This document shows, in pieces, positions 50,537-59,491 of a stretch of DNA of 64,000 bases. A program made the translations under genes and the position numbers. Numbering within the stretch: position 1 is the stretch's first letter; each line of letters begins with the position of its first letter. A model generated the notes under the pieces. It was not told the origin of the DNA and searched no databases. It saw nothing but the letters and a program-made list of their open reading frames with translations. The DNA is from Streptomyces virginiae. GTDB taxonomy: Bacteria; Actinomycetota; Actinomycetes; Streptomycetales; Streptomycetaceae. The stretch covers positions 422,439 to 486,438 of the forward strand of contig NZ_JOAK01000002.1 of NCBI RefSeq assembly GCF_000720455.1. Reading direction: 5' to 3'.

Positions 50537-51822
50537 GCCCAGCCTCCTTGCTTGCGGCGGGTGCGACGCAGCAGCCAGAAGAAGAACGGGCTGCCGATCA
50601 GGGCGGTCAGGACGCCGAGGGGCAGCTCGGCGGGCTGGGCGAGGGTCCGGGCGGCGAGGTCGCCGGCGACCAGGACCACGGCGCCGGCCAGGGCGCTGCC
50701 GGGGACCAGGAAGCGGTGGCCGGGACCGTTGGCCATGCGCAGCAGGTGCGGCACGAGCAGCCCGATGAAGGTGATGACGCCGGCGACGGCCACGGCGGCC
50801 GCCGTCAGCAGCGCGACGACCAGGATGAGGGCGAGGCGCAGCCGTTCGACGTCGATGCCGAGGTGGCGGGCGGGCCGCTCGCCGAGGGAGAGCAGGTCGA
50901 GCCGACGGGCGTAGAAGGGGGCGACGAGCAGGCCGGCGACGGCGCAGGGGAGGACCGCGAGCACCTTGGGCCAGGTGGCCTGGGCGAGGGAGCCCAGCTG
51001 CCAGAAGGTGATCTGGTTGACCTGGCCGCTGTCCGCGAAGAACACGAACAGGCCGATGAGGGCGCCGGCGAAGGCGTTGACGGCGATGCCGGTGAGGATG
51101 AGCGTGACGACCTCGGTCTTCCCGCCGTTGCGGGAGAGGAGGTAGACCGAGCTGACGGTGATCAGCCCGGCGACGAACGCGCAGACGGTGATGGTCCAGT
51201 TGCCGAAGAAGCTGAGGCCGAGACCGATGGCGGCGACCGCGCCGACCGCGGCGCCCGCCGAGATGCCGATGACGCCGGGCTCGGCGAGGGGGTTGCCGAA
51301 GACGCCCTGCATGAGCGCGCCCGCGCAGCCGAGACTGGCGCCGACGAGCAGCGCGAGCACGACGCGGGGGAGGCGTACGTTCCACAGCACGCTCTCGCCG
51401 ACGCGGTCGAGCGGCGCCCCGCCGAGGCCCAGGCGGTGCTGGGCGGAGGCGAGTACGTCGGCGGTGGGGATGCGGTAGGCGCCGGTGCCGGCCGAGACCA
51501 GCGCGAGGAGGAGCAGGGTGGCGAGGAGGGTGAGGGTGAGCCAGAAGGCCTTCCGGCCGCGCCGTACGCCTGCGGCGGGCTTGGCGGGCTTGGCGGGCTT
51601 GGCGGGGTCGGCCTTGGTCGTGGTGGCTTCGGCGGGGCCGGGCGCGCGCCGGGGCGTCTCCTCGGGAGCCGAACGGTTCTCGGCGTCGGACGGTGCGGCG
51701 GCGGTGCGTTCGGCGCCCTGCGGGGATCGCCGCGACGCGCTCCCGGCCCCGCCGGGACCGGCCGGGGATCGCTCCGGTCCGCTTTCGGGCGCCGCCGTTT
51801 CGGCCTCGTGAGGGAGCGTCAT
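50533..51822 (-). CDS. hmuU: HmuU, FecCD-family haem permease
   Basis: A 429-residue permease with about ten membrane helices after a 90-residue Pro/Ala/Lys-rich cytosolic N-terminus (KPAKPAKPAAG repeats). FecCD motifs: NVRLPRVVLALLVGASLGCA, GALMQGVFGNPLAEPGVIGI and FIGLLVPHLLRMANGPGHRF, the ATPase-contact loop. ATG 51822 follows the hmuT stop with a single base between. Confidence 0.95.
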   Translation of the reverse strand: MTLPHEAETAAPESGPERSPAGPGGAGSASRRSPQGAERTAAAPSDAENRSAPEETPRRAPGPAEATTTKADPAKPAKPAKPAAGVRRGRKAFWLTLTLLATLLLLALVSAGTGAYRIPTADVLASAQHRLGLGGAPLDRVGESVLWNVRLPRVVLALLVGASLGCAGALMQGVFGNPLAEPGVIGISAGAAVGAVAAIGLGLSFFGNWTITVCAFVAGLITVSSVYLLSRNGGKTEVVTLILTGIAVNAFAGALIGLFVFFADSGQVNQITFWQLGSLAQATWPKVLAVLPCAVAGLLVAPFYARRLDLLSLGERPARHLGIDVERLRLALILVVALLTAAAVAVAGVITFIGLLVPHLLRMANGPGHRFLVPGSALAGAVVLVAGDLAARTLAQPAELPLGVLTALIGSPFFFWLLRRTRRKQGGWA

Positions 51823-51823
51823 G

Positions 51824-52891
51824 TCAGCCCTTGCCGTACAGCTGGGTGATCAGGGAGGACAGCACCTGGTCCGTGCGGGGGCCGTAGTTGAGGAGGACGC
51901 CGTCGTCGACGGTCACCACGCGGCGGTCCATGCCGGCCGGGGTCTGGGCGACGCCCGGGATCTTCACCAGGCCGTCGATGCCGCCGACCGATTCGAGGCC
52001 CTTGGACATGACCAGGATCGCGTCGGGGGCGGCGGCCGCCAGGGCCTCGCTGGTGATCGGGGTGAAGTCCTTGCCGAGGCCGGACTCCTTGCCGGTGTCG
52101 ACGGCGCCGGCCGCTTCGAGGAGTGAGGCCGCTCCGGAGTCCGAGCCGCCCAGCAGGTAGACGGAGGCGGTGCCGCGGAGGTAGAGGAAGGCCACCCGGG
52201 GGTGCTCGGCCGTGGCGGCGGGGACGTTCCTGCGGGCGGCGGCGATCCGGTCCGCGGTGCGCTGGTTCAGCTGCGCACCGGCGTCCTCGACGCCGAGTGC
52301 GGCGGCCACGGTGTCGATCCGCTTCGGTACGTCGTCCAGCCCCTTGGCGGGAGCCACGACGAGGACCGGGATGCCGGCGTCGCGGATCTGCTGGACCGCT
52401 TCGGCGGGGCCCGTGGTGGCCTCCGCCAGGACGAGCGTCGGGCGGAGGGAGAGCACGCTCTCGGCGGAGACGTCGTGGCCACGTGTCACCACCGGCAGTG
52501 CGGCGGCCTGTTCGAACGTGGCGGTGATGTCCCGGGCGACGACGTGCTCGCCGAGGCCCAGGGTGTGGACGATCTCGTTGAGGCTGCCGGTCAGCGGGAT
52601 CACCCGGTCGGCGGACGCGACGGTGACCTGGGTGCCGTCGGCCGAGGCCACGGTCACCGGCAGGGCGGGCCGCGGCGTCGCGGCGAGGGGCTCCACCCGG
52701 TCCGGGGCGGGGGCGGGGGCGGGGGCGGATGAGCCCGAAGGGGTGGCCGTACCTCCGCAAGCCGTCAGCGCGAGTGCCAGTGCTGCCACGGCAACTGCGA
52801 GACGGGGGAAGCGGTGTGACGCGGCGGGCGTAGGCACGAAGGCACCGTCCTGATCGTCCGACTGAGGTTCTGGGGACCGGGGGGTTTTCAT
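51824..52891 (-). CDS. hmuT: HmuT, haem-binding lipoprotein
   Basis: A 355-residue substrate-binding lipoprotein (PF01497 type). Lipobox ALTACGG (Cys about 45), then a two-lobed domain: RVIPLTGSLNEIVHTLGLGE, SLRPTLVLAEATTGPAEAVQ and YLLGGSDSGAASLLEAAGAV. It passes haem to HmuUV. ATG at 52891; the shared intergenic region with htaA contains a palindromic iron box. Confidence 0.95.
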   Translation of the reverse strand: MKTPRSPEPQSDDQDGAFVPTPAASHRFPRLAVAVAALALALTACGGTATPSGSSAPAPAPAPDRVEPLAATPRPALPVTVASADGTQVTVASADRVIPLTGSLNEIVHTLGLGEHVVARDITATFEQAAALPVVTRGHDVSAESVLSLRPTLVLAEATTGPAEAVQQIRDAGIPVLVVAPAKGLDDVPKRIDTVAAALGVEDAGAQLNQRTADRIAAARRNVPAATAEHPRVAFLYLRGTASVYLLGGSDSGAASLLEAAGAVDTGKESGLGKDFTPITSEALAAAAPDAILVMSKGLESVGGIDGLVKIPGVAQTPAGMDRRVVTVDDGVLLNYGPRTDQVLSSLITQLYGKG

Positions 52892-52907
52892 CCGGCCGAG
52901 GCTTAGC

Positions 52908-52926
52908 TTAGGTTAGCCTAACCTTG
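52908..52926. promoter_or_regulatory. iron box between hmuT and htaA
   Basis: TTAGGTTAGCCTAACCTTG agrees at about 15 of 19 positions with the Streptomyces DmdR iron box, and AGGTTAG-C-CTAACCT (52910-52924) is a perfect palindrome. It sits between the divergent hmuTUV and htaA transcripts and should repress both when iron is plentiful. Confidence 0.85.
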
Positions 52927-52952
52927 CTTGCCAGACCTTGGAGGGGGCATTC

Positions 52953-54869
52953 ATGCCCGCGAGACCCGTCCGTGCGCTCACCATCGCCCTGCTGGCGGGC
53001 CTGTTGGGGGCCCTGCTCCCGGCGACCGCCGCCCACGCGGGCGCCGTGCAGGGGGGCCGGCTGGACTGGGGCATCAAGTCGTCCTTCCAGAGTTATGTCA
53101 CCGGTCCGGTGGCGAAAGGCGGTTTCAAGCTGAAGGGCGGAGCCGCCACGGTCGGCGCAAGCCTGTTCCGCTTCCATTCGGCGATCGGCTCCTACGACCC
53201 CGGGACCGGCGCGTTCGAAGCCTCGTACGCAGGCGGAGTCACCTTCCAGGGCCACCAGAAGTCCGACGGCGTGTACGAGCTGGACATGACCGTCAGCCAC
53301 CCCACCGTCAAGATCAGCGGTGGCAGCGGGACGCTGTACGTGGACGTCTCCAGCAAGGCCAAGGACACCGGCACGGTCAGCAACCAGAGCCAGGTGCCCT
53401 TCGCGACGCTGGGCGTCGGCGGGATCAACATGGCGGGCGGCGCGACCCCGTTGACCCTCACGAACATCCCGGTCACCCTCACCGCCCAGGGTGCCCGGGC
53501 GTTCGCCGGCTACTACGCGGCCGGTGCGCAGCTCGACCCCCTCTCCCTGTCGGCCGACGTGAGGACGGCCCCGGCCGCCCAGTCCTCGCCGCCGGTGGCC
53601 CCGCAGCCGAGCGCCACGGCACAGGCGTCGCAGCCGTCGCAGGCGCCCGGCGGCTTCGCCGACGCCGCCGTCGACTGGGGGGTGCGCCGCACCTTCCGCG
53701 AGTACGTCACCGGCTCGATCGGTCAGGGCGCGTGGACGCTGGCCGAAGGGGCCCAGGACGGCGGCGCGCTGTTCCGCTTCCCGCAGGGCAGGGGCGCGTA
53801 CGACGGCGGGAAGGGCACCCTTGAGGCCGCTTTCGCCGGCGCCGTCCGGTTCACCGGCGCCCATCTGGACCTGACGCTCGGCGCCGTGGGCGTGAAGGTG
53901 GAGAGCGGCAAGGGCGTGCTGTCCGCGGACGTCACGACCGCGGGCACGACGAAGAGGGCCGTCCCGCTGGTCGAGTTCGACGCCAAGGGCCTCACGAGCG
54001 AGGGGGCGCTGGTCACCCTGACCGAGGCCCCGGCCACCCTCACCGAGGGCGGCTCCCAGGCCTTCAACTCCATGTACAAGGCGGGCACCGAGATGGACCC
54101 CGTCTCGCTCGCCGTCGCCCTCGACGCGACCGCGAAGCTGCCGGCCCTGCCCGACCTGGGCTCCACGGCCCCGCCGTCGGCGGCGCCCGCGACCGCGCCG
54201 TCGGCGGGCGGACCCGCCCCCGCCGCGGAGTCGGGTTCGGCCTCGCACCCCGGGCTCTACGCCGGCCTGGCCGCGGCCGTCCTGCTGCTGGCCGGCGCCG
54301 GAGCCCTCCTGCTGCGCAAGCGCCGCAAGACACCCCCCAAGCCCGCCCCCTCCGCGGCCCCGGCCCCGGCCGCCCCTGCCCCGGCCCCGGCCTCCGGCCC
54401 GGCCACCGGCACGATGCCGGCCTCGGCCCGGGCTTCCGCTCCGGCTCCGGCCTCCGGTTCGGCCCAGGCGTCGACTTCGGGCTCGGCCGCCCCTGCCCGC
54501 GGCCCCGGCGCCCGCCCCGTCCACCGGCACGATGCCGGCCTCGGCCCCGGCTCCGGCCTCCGGTTCGGCCCAGGCGTCGACTTCGGGCTCGGCACCGGCT
54601 TCCGCGGCCCCGGCGCCCGCCCCGGCCACCGGCACGATGCCGGCCTCGGCCCGGGCTTCCGCTCCGGCTCCGGCCTCCGGTTCGGCCCAGGCGTCGACTT
54701 CGGGCTCGGCCGCCCCTGCGGCCCAGGCGTCGGCTTCAAGCTCGGCCGCCCCGGCGTCCGCTCCGGCTTCGGCCTCCGGTTCGGCCCAGGCCTCGGCATC
54801 GGTTCCGGCCTCCGGCTCTGCTTGCGCGACCCCGGCCGCTGCCGCCACCGCGGAGTCGGCGTCGGCTGA
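52953..54869 (+). CDS. htaA: HtaA-domain haem-binding protein with membrane segment, frameshifted tail
   Basis: Exported haem-binding protein. Signal peptide MPARPVRALTIALLAGLLGA, then two HtaA domains (about 30-195 and 230-395), each opening with LDWGIKSSFQSYV or VDWGVRRTFREYV, the conserved W/Y-containing haem-site start. A membrane segment (LYAGLAAAVLLLAGAGALLL, about 433-452) precedes KRRK and an Ala/Pro/Ser tail. In the tail the reading frame switches character near 54495-54515: repeats coding ASGSAQAS before that point are read in the same way only in the +1 frame afterwards. The frame as sequenced ends at 54869 in Gly/Arg/Phe-rich text; the likely ancestral frame ends at 55125. ATG 52953 follows GGAGGGGG. 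Confidence 0.85.
   Translation: MPARPVRALTIALLAGLLGALLPATAAHAGAVQGGRLDWGIKSSFQSYVTGPVAKGGFKLKGGAATVGASLFRFHSAIGSYDPGTGAFEASYAGGVTFQGHQKSDGVYELDMTVSHPTVKISGGSGTLYVDVSSKAKDTGTVSNQSQVPFATLGVGGINMAGGATPLTLTNIPVTLTAQGARAFAGYYAAGAQLDPLSLSADVRTAPAAQSSPPVAPQPSATAQASQPSQAPGGFADAAVDWGVRRTFREYVTGSIGQGAWTLAEGAQDGGALFRFPQGRGAYDGGKGTLEAAFAGAVRFTGAHLDLTLGAVGVKVESGKGVLSADVTTAGTTKRAVPLVEFDAKGLTSEGALVTLTEAPATLTEGGSQAFNSMYKAGTEMDPVSLAVALDATAKLPALPDLGSTAPPSAAPATAPSAGGPAPAAESGSASHPGLYAGLAAAVLLLAGAGALLLRKRRKTPPKPAPSAAPAPAAPAPAPASGPATGTMPASARASAPAPASGSAQASTSGSAAPARGPGARPVHRHDAGLGPGSGLRFGPGVDFGLGTGFRGPGARPGHRHDAGLGPGFRSGSGLRFGPGVDFGLGRPCGPGVGFKLGRPGVRSGFGLRFGPGLGIGSGLRLCLRDPGRCRHRGVGVG
54400..54722. repeat. three imperfect repeats in the htaA tail
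   Basis: Units starting CCACCGGCACGATGCCGGCC occur at about 54403, 54521 and 54627, each followed by GGCCCAGGCGTCGACTTCGG. Spacings are about 118 and 106 bp; the difference is not a multiple of three from unit to unit, which is how the frame is lost. Confidence 0.8.
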
Positions 54870-55125
54870 GGCGCCGTCCGCTGTCGTGGAGCCGTCGATG
54901 CCGACCGGCACGACCACGGCACCCGCACCGGCCGCTGCCGCTCCCGCCACCGCGAAGCCCGCACCGGCTGCGGCCGCCGAGCCGGACGGCGGTGGGGCGG
55001 CTGCTTCGGCCGGGGTGGAGAGCCCGGACCCGGTCACTCCCGCGGTGGCTGTCGCTGACTCGGGCGCTGCCCGGGCGGAGCACCCGGTCCGGGCCTCGGA
55101 GGCGGCCGCCGACGCCTCGAAGTAG
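54500..55125 (+). pseudogene. displaced C-terminal tail of htaA in the +1 frame
   Basis: About 205 codons of Ala/Pro/Ser-rich sequence (PASGSAQASTSGSA, VVEPSMPTGTTTAPAPAAAA) continuing the composition of the upstream htaA tail, ending at TAG 55123-55125, 59 bp before the next gene. Comparing repeat copies shows one extra base in the copy near 54495-54515. A real frameshift, a repeat-slippage variant or a sequencing error are all possible. Confidence 0.55.
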
Positions 55126-55184
55126 TGCCCCACCCCTGCCCCCTGTGCCCCCTGCCCCCATCCCTCTCCCAGGAGTTGCCCGCC

Positions 55185-56606
55185 ATGTCGTCCATCCGCC
55201 GCCCGATCTCCCTCGCGGCAGCCGTCCTGACCGCCGCCGCCCTCGGCGCCACCGCCTTCGCCCTGCCGGCCACCGCCGCGGGCGGCCCCCCGACCGGGCC
55301 CGTGAAGATCGTCGGAGGGTCCCTCGACTGGGGCGTCCTCGCCAGTTACCGCGCCTACGTCACCGGCATGGCCAAGGGCACCATCACCGTCGCCGACGGC
55401 GCCCAGCAGAACGCGGACGGCACCCTGCGGTTCGTCGAGCCGACCGGCCAGTACGACCCGGCCGGCGGCCACGTCGTGAAGGCCGCCTTCAAGGGCAGCG
55501 TCACCTTCTCCTCGCCCGCCCCGCCGACCGGCCACGGCTTCGAGGTCAAGCTCTCGGACATCCGGATCGACACCGGTACCAAGAAGCTGACCGCCGACGT
55601 CACCAAGTCCGGCGCCACGGCCCAGGACGTGCCGCTGGCCACGGTGGCCTTCGCCGGCCAGTCGATGACCGGCCTCGCGACGACCCTCACCAAGGAGGCC
55701 GCGGACGCGCTCGGTTCCGCGGGCTACGAGGGCAAGGCCGGCGACCCGCTCACCGCGAACCTGAAGTTCGAGGAGCCCCCGGCCCCCGAGCCGACCCCGA
55801 CGAAGCCGACGCCCACCAAGGACCCCGCCCCCACCAAGGACCCGAGCCCCACCGTTCCCGCCGGCGGAACGCAGAAGGTCCTGAACGGCAAGCTGACGTG
55901 GGGCGTGAAGGAGTCCTTCCGCCGTTACGTGCTGGGTGCGGGCTCGATCACCCCGGCCGGCGGCGCCGCCAAGAACGGCGACCTCTTCGACTTCGCCTTC
56001 GGCAAGGGCGAGCTGGACGTGAAGAAGCAGAAGCTGAACGCCTCCTTCGAGGGCAACCTCCGCTTCCAGTACGCCGCCCACGGCATCGACATGACCTTCG
56101 CCAACCCCCGCGTCGACGCCACCGGCAAGTCCGGCACCCTCTACGTCGACGTCAAGAACGCCGCCGGCAGCAGGACCGGCGTCGCCTTCGCCACGCTCGA
56201 CCTGTCGAAAACCGACTACAGGACCAAGAACGGCGTGCTGGCGCTGAACGCCGTACCGGCGGCCTTCACCGCCGACGGCGCGGCCGCCTTCGCCAACGAC
56301 ACCACCGGCTCCATGTACAAGGCGGGCGACGCCATCGACCCGCTCACCTTCTCGGTGGCGGTGGACAAGGACGCCACCCTGCCCTCCACCGGCGGCAGCA
56401 CCGACGGCGGCGCCACGGGCGGCTCGACGGGCGGCACCGCCGGCGGTACGGGCGGCACCGCGGGCGGCGGCTCCGTCGGCGGCAACCTCGCGAACACCGG
56501 CGCCGAGATCCCGGCCGGGGCCCTGCTCACCACCTCCGGTGTCGTGATCGCGGCCGGCGCGGGCGCGGTCCTCCTCGCGCGCAGGCGGCGTACGGCCCAG
56601 GTCTGA
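55185..56606 (+). CDS. htaA: HtaA-domain haem-binding protein with LAXTG cell-wall sorting signal
   Basis: A 473-residue exported protein. Signal peptide, then two HtaA domains (about 42-205, GSLDWGVLASYRAYV; and 230-395, GKLTWGVKESFRRYV) separated by a PTPTKP linker. A Gly/Thr-rich stretch leads to LANTG (435-439), a hydrophobic helix and RRRR. LAXTG is the motif recognised by Streptomyces class E sortases, so the protein should be covalently attached to peptidoglycan. ATG at 55185 after AGGAG. It would catch haem at the surface and pass it to the membrane-bound HtaA and HmuT. Confidence 0.93.
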   Translation: MSSIRRPISLAAAVLTAAALGATAFALPATAAGGPPTGPVKIVGGSLDWGVLASYRAYVTGMAKGTITVADGAQQNADGTLRFVEPTGQYDPAGGHVVKAAFKGSVTFSSPAPPTGHGFEVKLSDIRIDTGTKKLTADVTKSGATAQDVPLATVAFAGQSMTGLATTLTKEAADALGSAGYEGKAGDPLTANLKFEEPPAPEPTPTKPTPTKDPAPTKDPSPTVPAGGTQKVLNGKLTWGVKESFRRYVLGAGSITPAGGAAKNGDLFDFAFGKGELDVKKQKLNASFEGNLRFQYAAHGIDMTFANPRVDATGKSGTLYVDVKNAAGSRTGVAFATLDLSKTDYRTKNGVLALNAVPAAFTADGAAAFANDTTGSMYKAGDAIDPLTFSVAVDKDATLPSTGGSTDGGATGGSTGGTAGGTGGTAGGGSVGGNLANTGAEIPAGALLTTSGVVIAAGAGAVLLARRRRTAQV

Positions 56607-56625
56607 ACCGTGCTTGAATTCCCGC

Positions 56626-57291
56626 GTGAACGATCTCGATGTGCTGAGGGTCTTCTGCGCGGGTGACGGCCGGTACGGCAACCTGCTCGGTGTCGTGCGT
56701 GACGGCAGGACCTGCCCCGACGACGCGTCCCGCCAGGCGCTGGCCGCCGAACTCGGCTACAGCGAGACGGTGTTCGTCGACGACCCCGAGCGCGGGGTCG
56801 TCGACATCCGCACCCCCGGCACGCGGATGTCCTTCGCGGGACACCCGCTGGTCGGGGTCGCGTGGCTGCTGGACATCGAGGAGCTCCAGCCGCCCGTCGG
56901 TTCCGTATGGGCCCGTGACGACGGGGAGTTCACCTGGATCACGGCCCGGCCCGAATGGGTCGAGGGCAAGCGGACCCGGCAGTACGACAGCGTCGCCGAG
57001 GTCGAGGCGCTCCCCGCGCCGCCGCCGGGCGAGGGCTGGCTCTACGCCTGGGCGTGGGAGGACGAGGCCGCGGGACGCGTCCGCGCCCGGGGCTTCCCGC
57101 GGCGCCCCGACGGCGTCATCGCCGAGGACGAGGCCACCGGTTCGGCCGCGATCCTGCTGACGGCCGAACTCGACCGCGCCCTGAACATCACCCAGGGCGC
57201 GGGCTCCCAGATCCTCACCGCCCCCGGCGCGGACGGCACCATCGAGGTCGGCGGCCGCGTCCGCTTCGCCCCGCCCGCGCACCCCGCCTAG
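56626..57291 (+). CDS. PhzF-like protein, short form
   Basis: About 221 residues related to PhzF: LDVLRVFCAGDGRYGNLLGV, GYSETVFVDD with the Glu, RMSFAGHPLVGVAWLL (AGHP for CGHA) and IAEDEATGSAAILLTAEL. Shorter than the usual 270-290 residues because the middle of the second lobe is reduced. GTG at 56626 chosen; a TTG four codons earlier is possible. Follows htaA by 20 bp, so may be co-transcribed, but no link to haem is evident. Confidence 0.8.
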   Translation: MNDLDVLRVFCAGDGRYGNLLGVVRDGRTCPDDASRQALAAELGYSETVFVDDPERGVVDIRTPGTRMSFAGHPLVGVAWLLDIEELQPPVGSVWARDDGEFTWITARPEWVEGKRTRQYDSVAEVEALPAPPPGEGWLYAWAWEDEAAGRVRARGFPRRPDGVIAEDEATGSAAILLTAELDRALNITQGAGSQILTAPGADGTIEVGGRVRFAPPAHPA

Positions 57292-57362
57292 GTATCCCGC
57301 ACCCGGGAAGCTGAGTACGCGGGCGCTGTCGGCGCACCGGCGTGCCGCGGTGCAATGGCGCC

Positions 57363-57683
57363 ATGACGTCGAACTCGATGCCCGCGCACCCCGACGGGCG
57401 GCGGCCGTGGCTGCCGGTGGCACTGCTCTTCACCGTGCTCGCGCCGGCCGCCGTGTGGCTCGGCCAGACGCTTTCGTACGGGCCGGGTGCCCGGGGCCCC
57501 TACGCCCTGTTCTACGTCATCCCGTTGGCGCTGGTGGCCACCACCTGGATCCCGCCGCGGACGGACGCGCAGCGTCGGCGGCGCCTCGCGCTGGGGAGCG
57601 CGGGCTGCCTCATGGCCCTCTTCTACCCGAACGTACTGCTCGTCACCTGGCTCGTCCTCTGGGTGATCGCGGCAGGCCCCTGA
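57363..57683 (+). CDS. small three-segment membrane protein
   Basis: A 106-residue protein with hydrophobic segments LPVALLFTVLAPAAVWLG, YALFYVIPLALVATTWI and LMALFYPNVLLVTWLVLWVI. ATG at 57363. No family recognised. Followed by a strong bidirectional terminator. Confidence 0.7.
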   Translation: MTSNSMPAHPDGRRPWLPVALLFTVLAPAAVWLGQTLSYGPGARGPYALFYVIPLALVATTWIPPRTDAQRRRRLALGSAGCLMALFYPNVLLVTWLVLWVIAAGP

Positions 57684-57703
57684 AACGGCCCCTGAAACGG
57701 CCG

Positions 57704-57744
57704 CGGGGCCGGGCCGGGCGCACTGTGCGCCCGGCCCGGCCCCG
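57704..57744. terminator. 20-bp perfect inverted repeat terminator
   Basis: CGGGGCCGGGCCGGGCGCAC and its exact complement, loop centred on 57724, between convergent stops at 57683 and 57766. Preceded by two copies of CCCCTGAAACGG. Confidence 0.9.
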
Positions 57745-57765
57745 TACTCGTACCCGCACCCGGGG

Positions 57766-58413
57766 TCACGCGCTGAGGGGGAACTCCTCGCCCAGCTCGC
57801 GGAAGACCGCGCCGTTGAAGTCGAAGGCGCGCTTGCACTCGTCGATGATGCGCTGCTTCTCCAGGTCGTCCGCGGCGATCGCGTCCAGCAGCTCGCGGTA
57901 GGTCCGCTTGAAGGCCGCCGGGTTGGAGATGTCCGCGAAGACGTAGAAGCGGACGCCGTCGCCCTTGCGCTCGAAGCCCCAGGTGCGCTCCGCCTTGTCG
58001 CGGATGATCTGGCCGCCGGAGAGGTCGCCCAGGTAGCGGGTGTAGTGGTGGGCGACGTACCCGCCCGGCCACTCGGCCGCGCACTGGGCCACCCGTGCGG
58101 CGTAGGCCTCGGTCGCGGGCAGCGCCACCACGTTCTCGCGCCACTGCGGGCCCAGCAGGTGGGCGAGGTCCCGCTCTATCTCCGCGACGCGCATCAGCTC
58201 GGGCCGGATGAACGGGCCCGCCACCGGGTCGTGCTTCAGGGACTCGGCCGCCTCCTCCAGGGCCCGGTACACGAACCACAGCTGCTCGGTGTACCGCGTG
58301 TACGCGTCCACCCCGAGCCGTCCGCCCAGCAGGTCGCTCATGAAGGTCGACGTCTCGGCCTCGGTGTGCTGCTCGTGCGACGCGACGCGGATGACCGTAG
58401 AGAAGGCGTCCAA
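57766..58413 (-). CDS. haem oxygenase (biliverdin-producing)
   Basis: A 215-residue HO-1-type enzyme that opens haem to biliverdin, CO and Fe2+. Proximal haem ligand His16 in SHEQHTEAETS and the distal-helix motif YLGDLSGGQII are present; the length equals HmuO of Corynebacterium. It starts at TTG (58413), six bases after GGAGG. An iron box lies about 60 bp upstream. It completes the haem route: HtaA, HmuTUV, then this enzyme. Confidence 0.94.
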   Translation of the reverse strand: MDAFSTVIRVASHEQHTEAETSTFMSDLLGGRLGVDAYTRYTEQLWFVYRALEEAAESLKHDPVAGPFIRPELMRVAEIERDLAHLLGPQWRENVVALPATEAYAARVAQCAAEWPGGYVAHHYTRYLGDLSGGQIIRDKAERTWGFERKGDGVRFYVFADISNPAAFKRTYRELLDAIAADDLEKQRIIDECKRAFDFNGAVFRELGEEFPLSA

Positions 58414-58473
58414 GGCGGACCTCCAGGAAGAGGAAACAGGCGTGGCGGCATTGCCGCCACGCCCGATACTCCT

Positions 58474-58491
58474 ACTTAGGCTTGCCTAAGT
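58474..58491. promoter_or_regulatory. palindromic iron box before the haem oxygenase
   Basis: ACTTAGGC-TT-GCCTAAGT, a perfect 8-bp inverted repeat of DtxR/DmdR type, placed about 60 bp before the TTG start. Confidence 0.75.
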
Positions 58492-58540
58492 CAATGAGTT
58501 CCCGACGCCTTGTCGGTAAAAAATCCGGCCGGGGGACCGG

Positions 58541-59398
58541 CTAGGGAAGGGTCAGGATGTCCGCCCCGGAGTCCGTCACCACCAGGGTGTGCTCGAACTG
58601 CGCGGTGCGCTTGCGGTCCTTCGTGACGACCGTCCAGCCGTCGTCCCACATGTCGTAGTCGTGGGTGCCCAGGGTCAGCATCGGCTCGATCGTGAAGGTC
58701 ATCCCCGGCTCGATGACCGTGGTGGCGTGCGGGCTGTCGTAGTGCGGGATGATCAGGCCGGAGTGGAAGGACGAGTTGATGCCGTGGCCGGTGAAGTCCC
58801 GGACCACGCCGTAGCCGAAGCGCTTCGCGTACGACTCGATGACCCGGCCGATGACGTTGATCTGACGGCCCGGCTTGACGGCCTTGATCGCCCGGTTCAG
58901 CGCCTCGCGGGTGCGCTCCACCAGCAGCCGCGACTCCTCGTCCACGTCGCCGCACAGGTAGGTGGCGTTGTTGTCGCCGTGCACCCCGCCGATGTACGCC
59001 GTCACGTCGAGGTTCACGATGTCGCCGTCGCGCAGGACGGTGGAATCGGGGATGCCGTGACAGATGACCTCGTTGACCGAGGAGCACAGCGACTTCGGGT
59101 AGCCGCGGTAGCCGAGCGTCGAGGGGTAGGCGCCGTGGTCGCACATGTACTCGTGGGCGACCCGGTCGAGCTCGTCGGTGGTCACCCCCGGCGCGATCAG
59201 CTTGGCGGCCTCCTCCATCGCCTGGGCGGCGATCCGGCCGGCGATGCGCATCGCCTCGATGGTCTCGGGCGTCTGCACCTCCGGTCCGGTGTACGGAGTG
59301 GGCGCGGGCTTGCCGACGTACTCGGGACGGCGGATGTTTCCGGGAACGGAACGGGCGGGAGAGAGCTCGCCTGGTACGAGCAGCGACTGACCGGACAT
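58541..59398 (-). CDS. map: type I methionine aminopeptidase
   Basis: A 285-residue enzyme removing N-terminal Met. All five metal ligands are visible: Asp in [11 protein letters not shown], Asp in HGDNNATYL, His in FTGHGINSS, Glu in [10 protein letters not shown] and Glu in [10 protein letters not shown] 35-residue N-terminal extension contains [20 protein letters not shown], typical of actinobacterial type Ic MetAPs. ATG 59398 has TACACT seven bases before it, so it is probably leaderless. Confidence 0.96.
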   Translation of the reverse strand: MSGQSLLVPGELSPARSVPGNIRRPEYVGKPAPTPYTGPEVQTPETIEAMRIAGRIAAQAMEEAAKLIAPGVTTDELDRVAHEYMCDHGAYPSTLGYRGYPKSLCSSVNEVICHGIPDSTVLRDGDIVNLDVTAYIGGVHGDNNATYLCGDVDEESRLLVERTREALNRAIKAVKPGRQINVIGRVIESYAKRFGYGVVRDFTGHGINSSFHSGLIIPHYDSPHATTVIEPGMTFTIEPMLTLGTHDYDMWDDGWTVVTKDRKRTAQFEHTLVVTDSGADILTLP

Positions 59399-59491
59399 GC
59401 AAGCGAGTGTATCCAGCGGGGATGGGGCAGCATGGCGGGATAGAGCGGCACACAGCGGCTTGCGGAGGCATCGAGAGGAGCCTGGACGACG

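Noticed and set aside
52908..56681. A 1,257-codon minus-strand open frame opposite the htaA genes
   Set aside because: Low-complexity antisense frame typical of very GC-rich DNA; the plus-strand HtaA domains are unmistakable.
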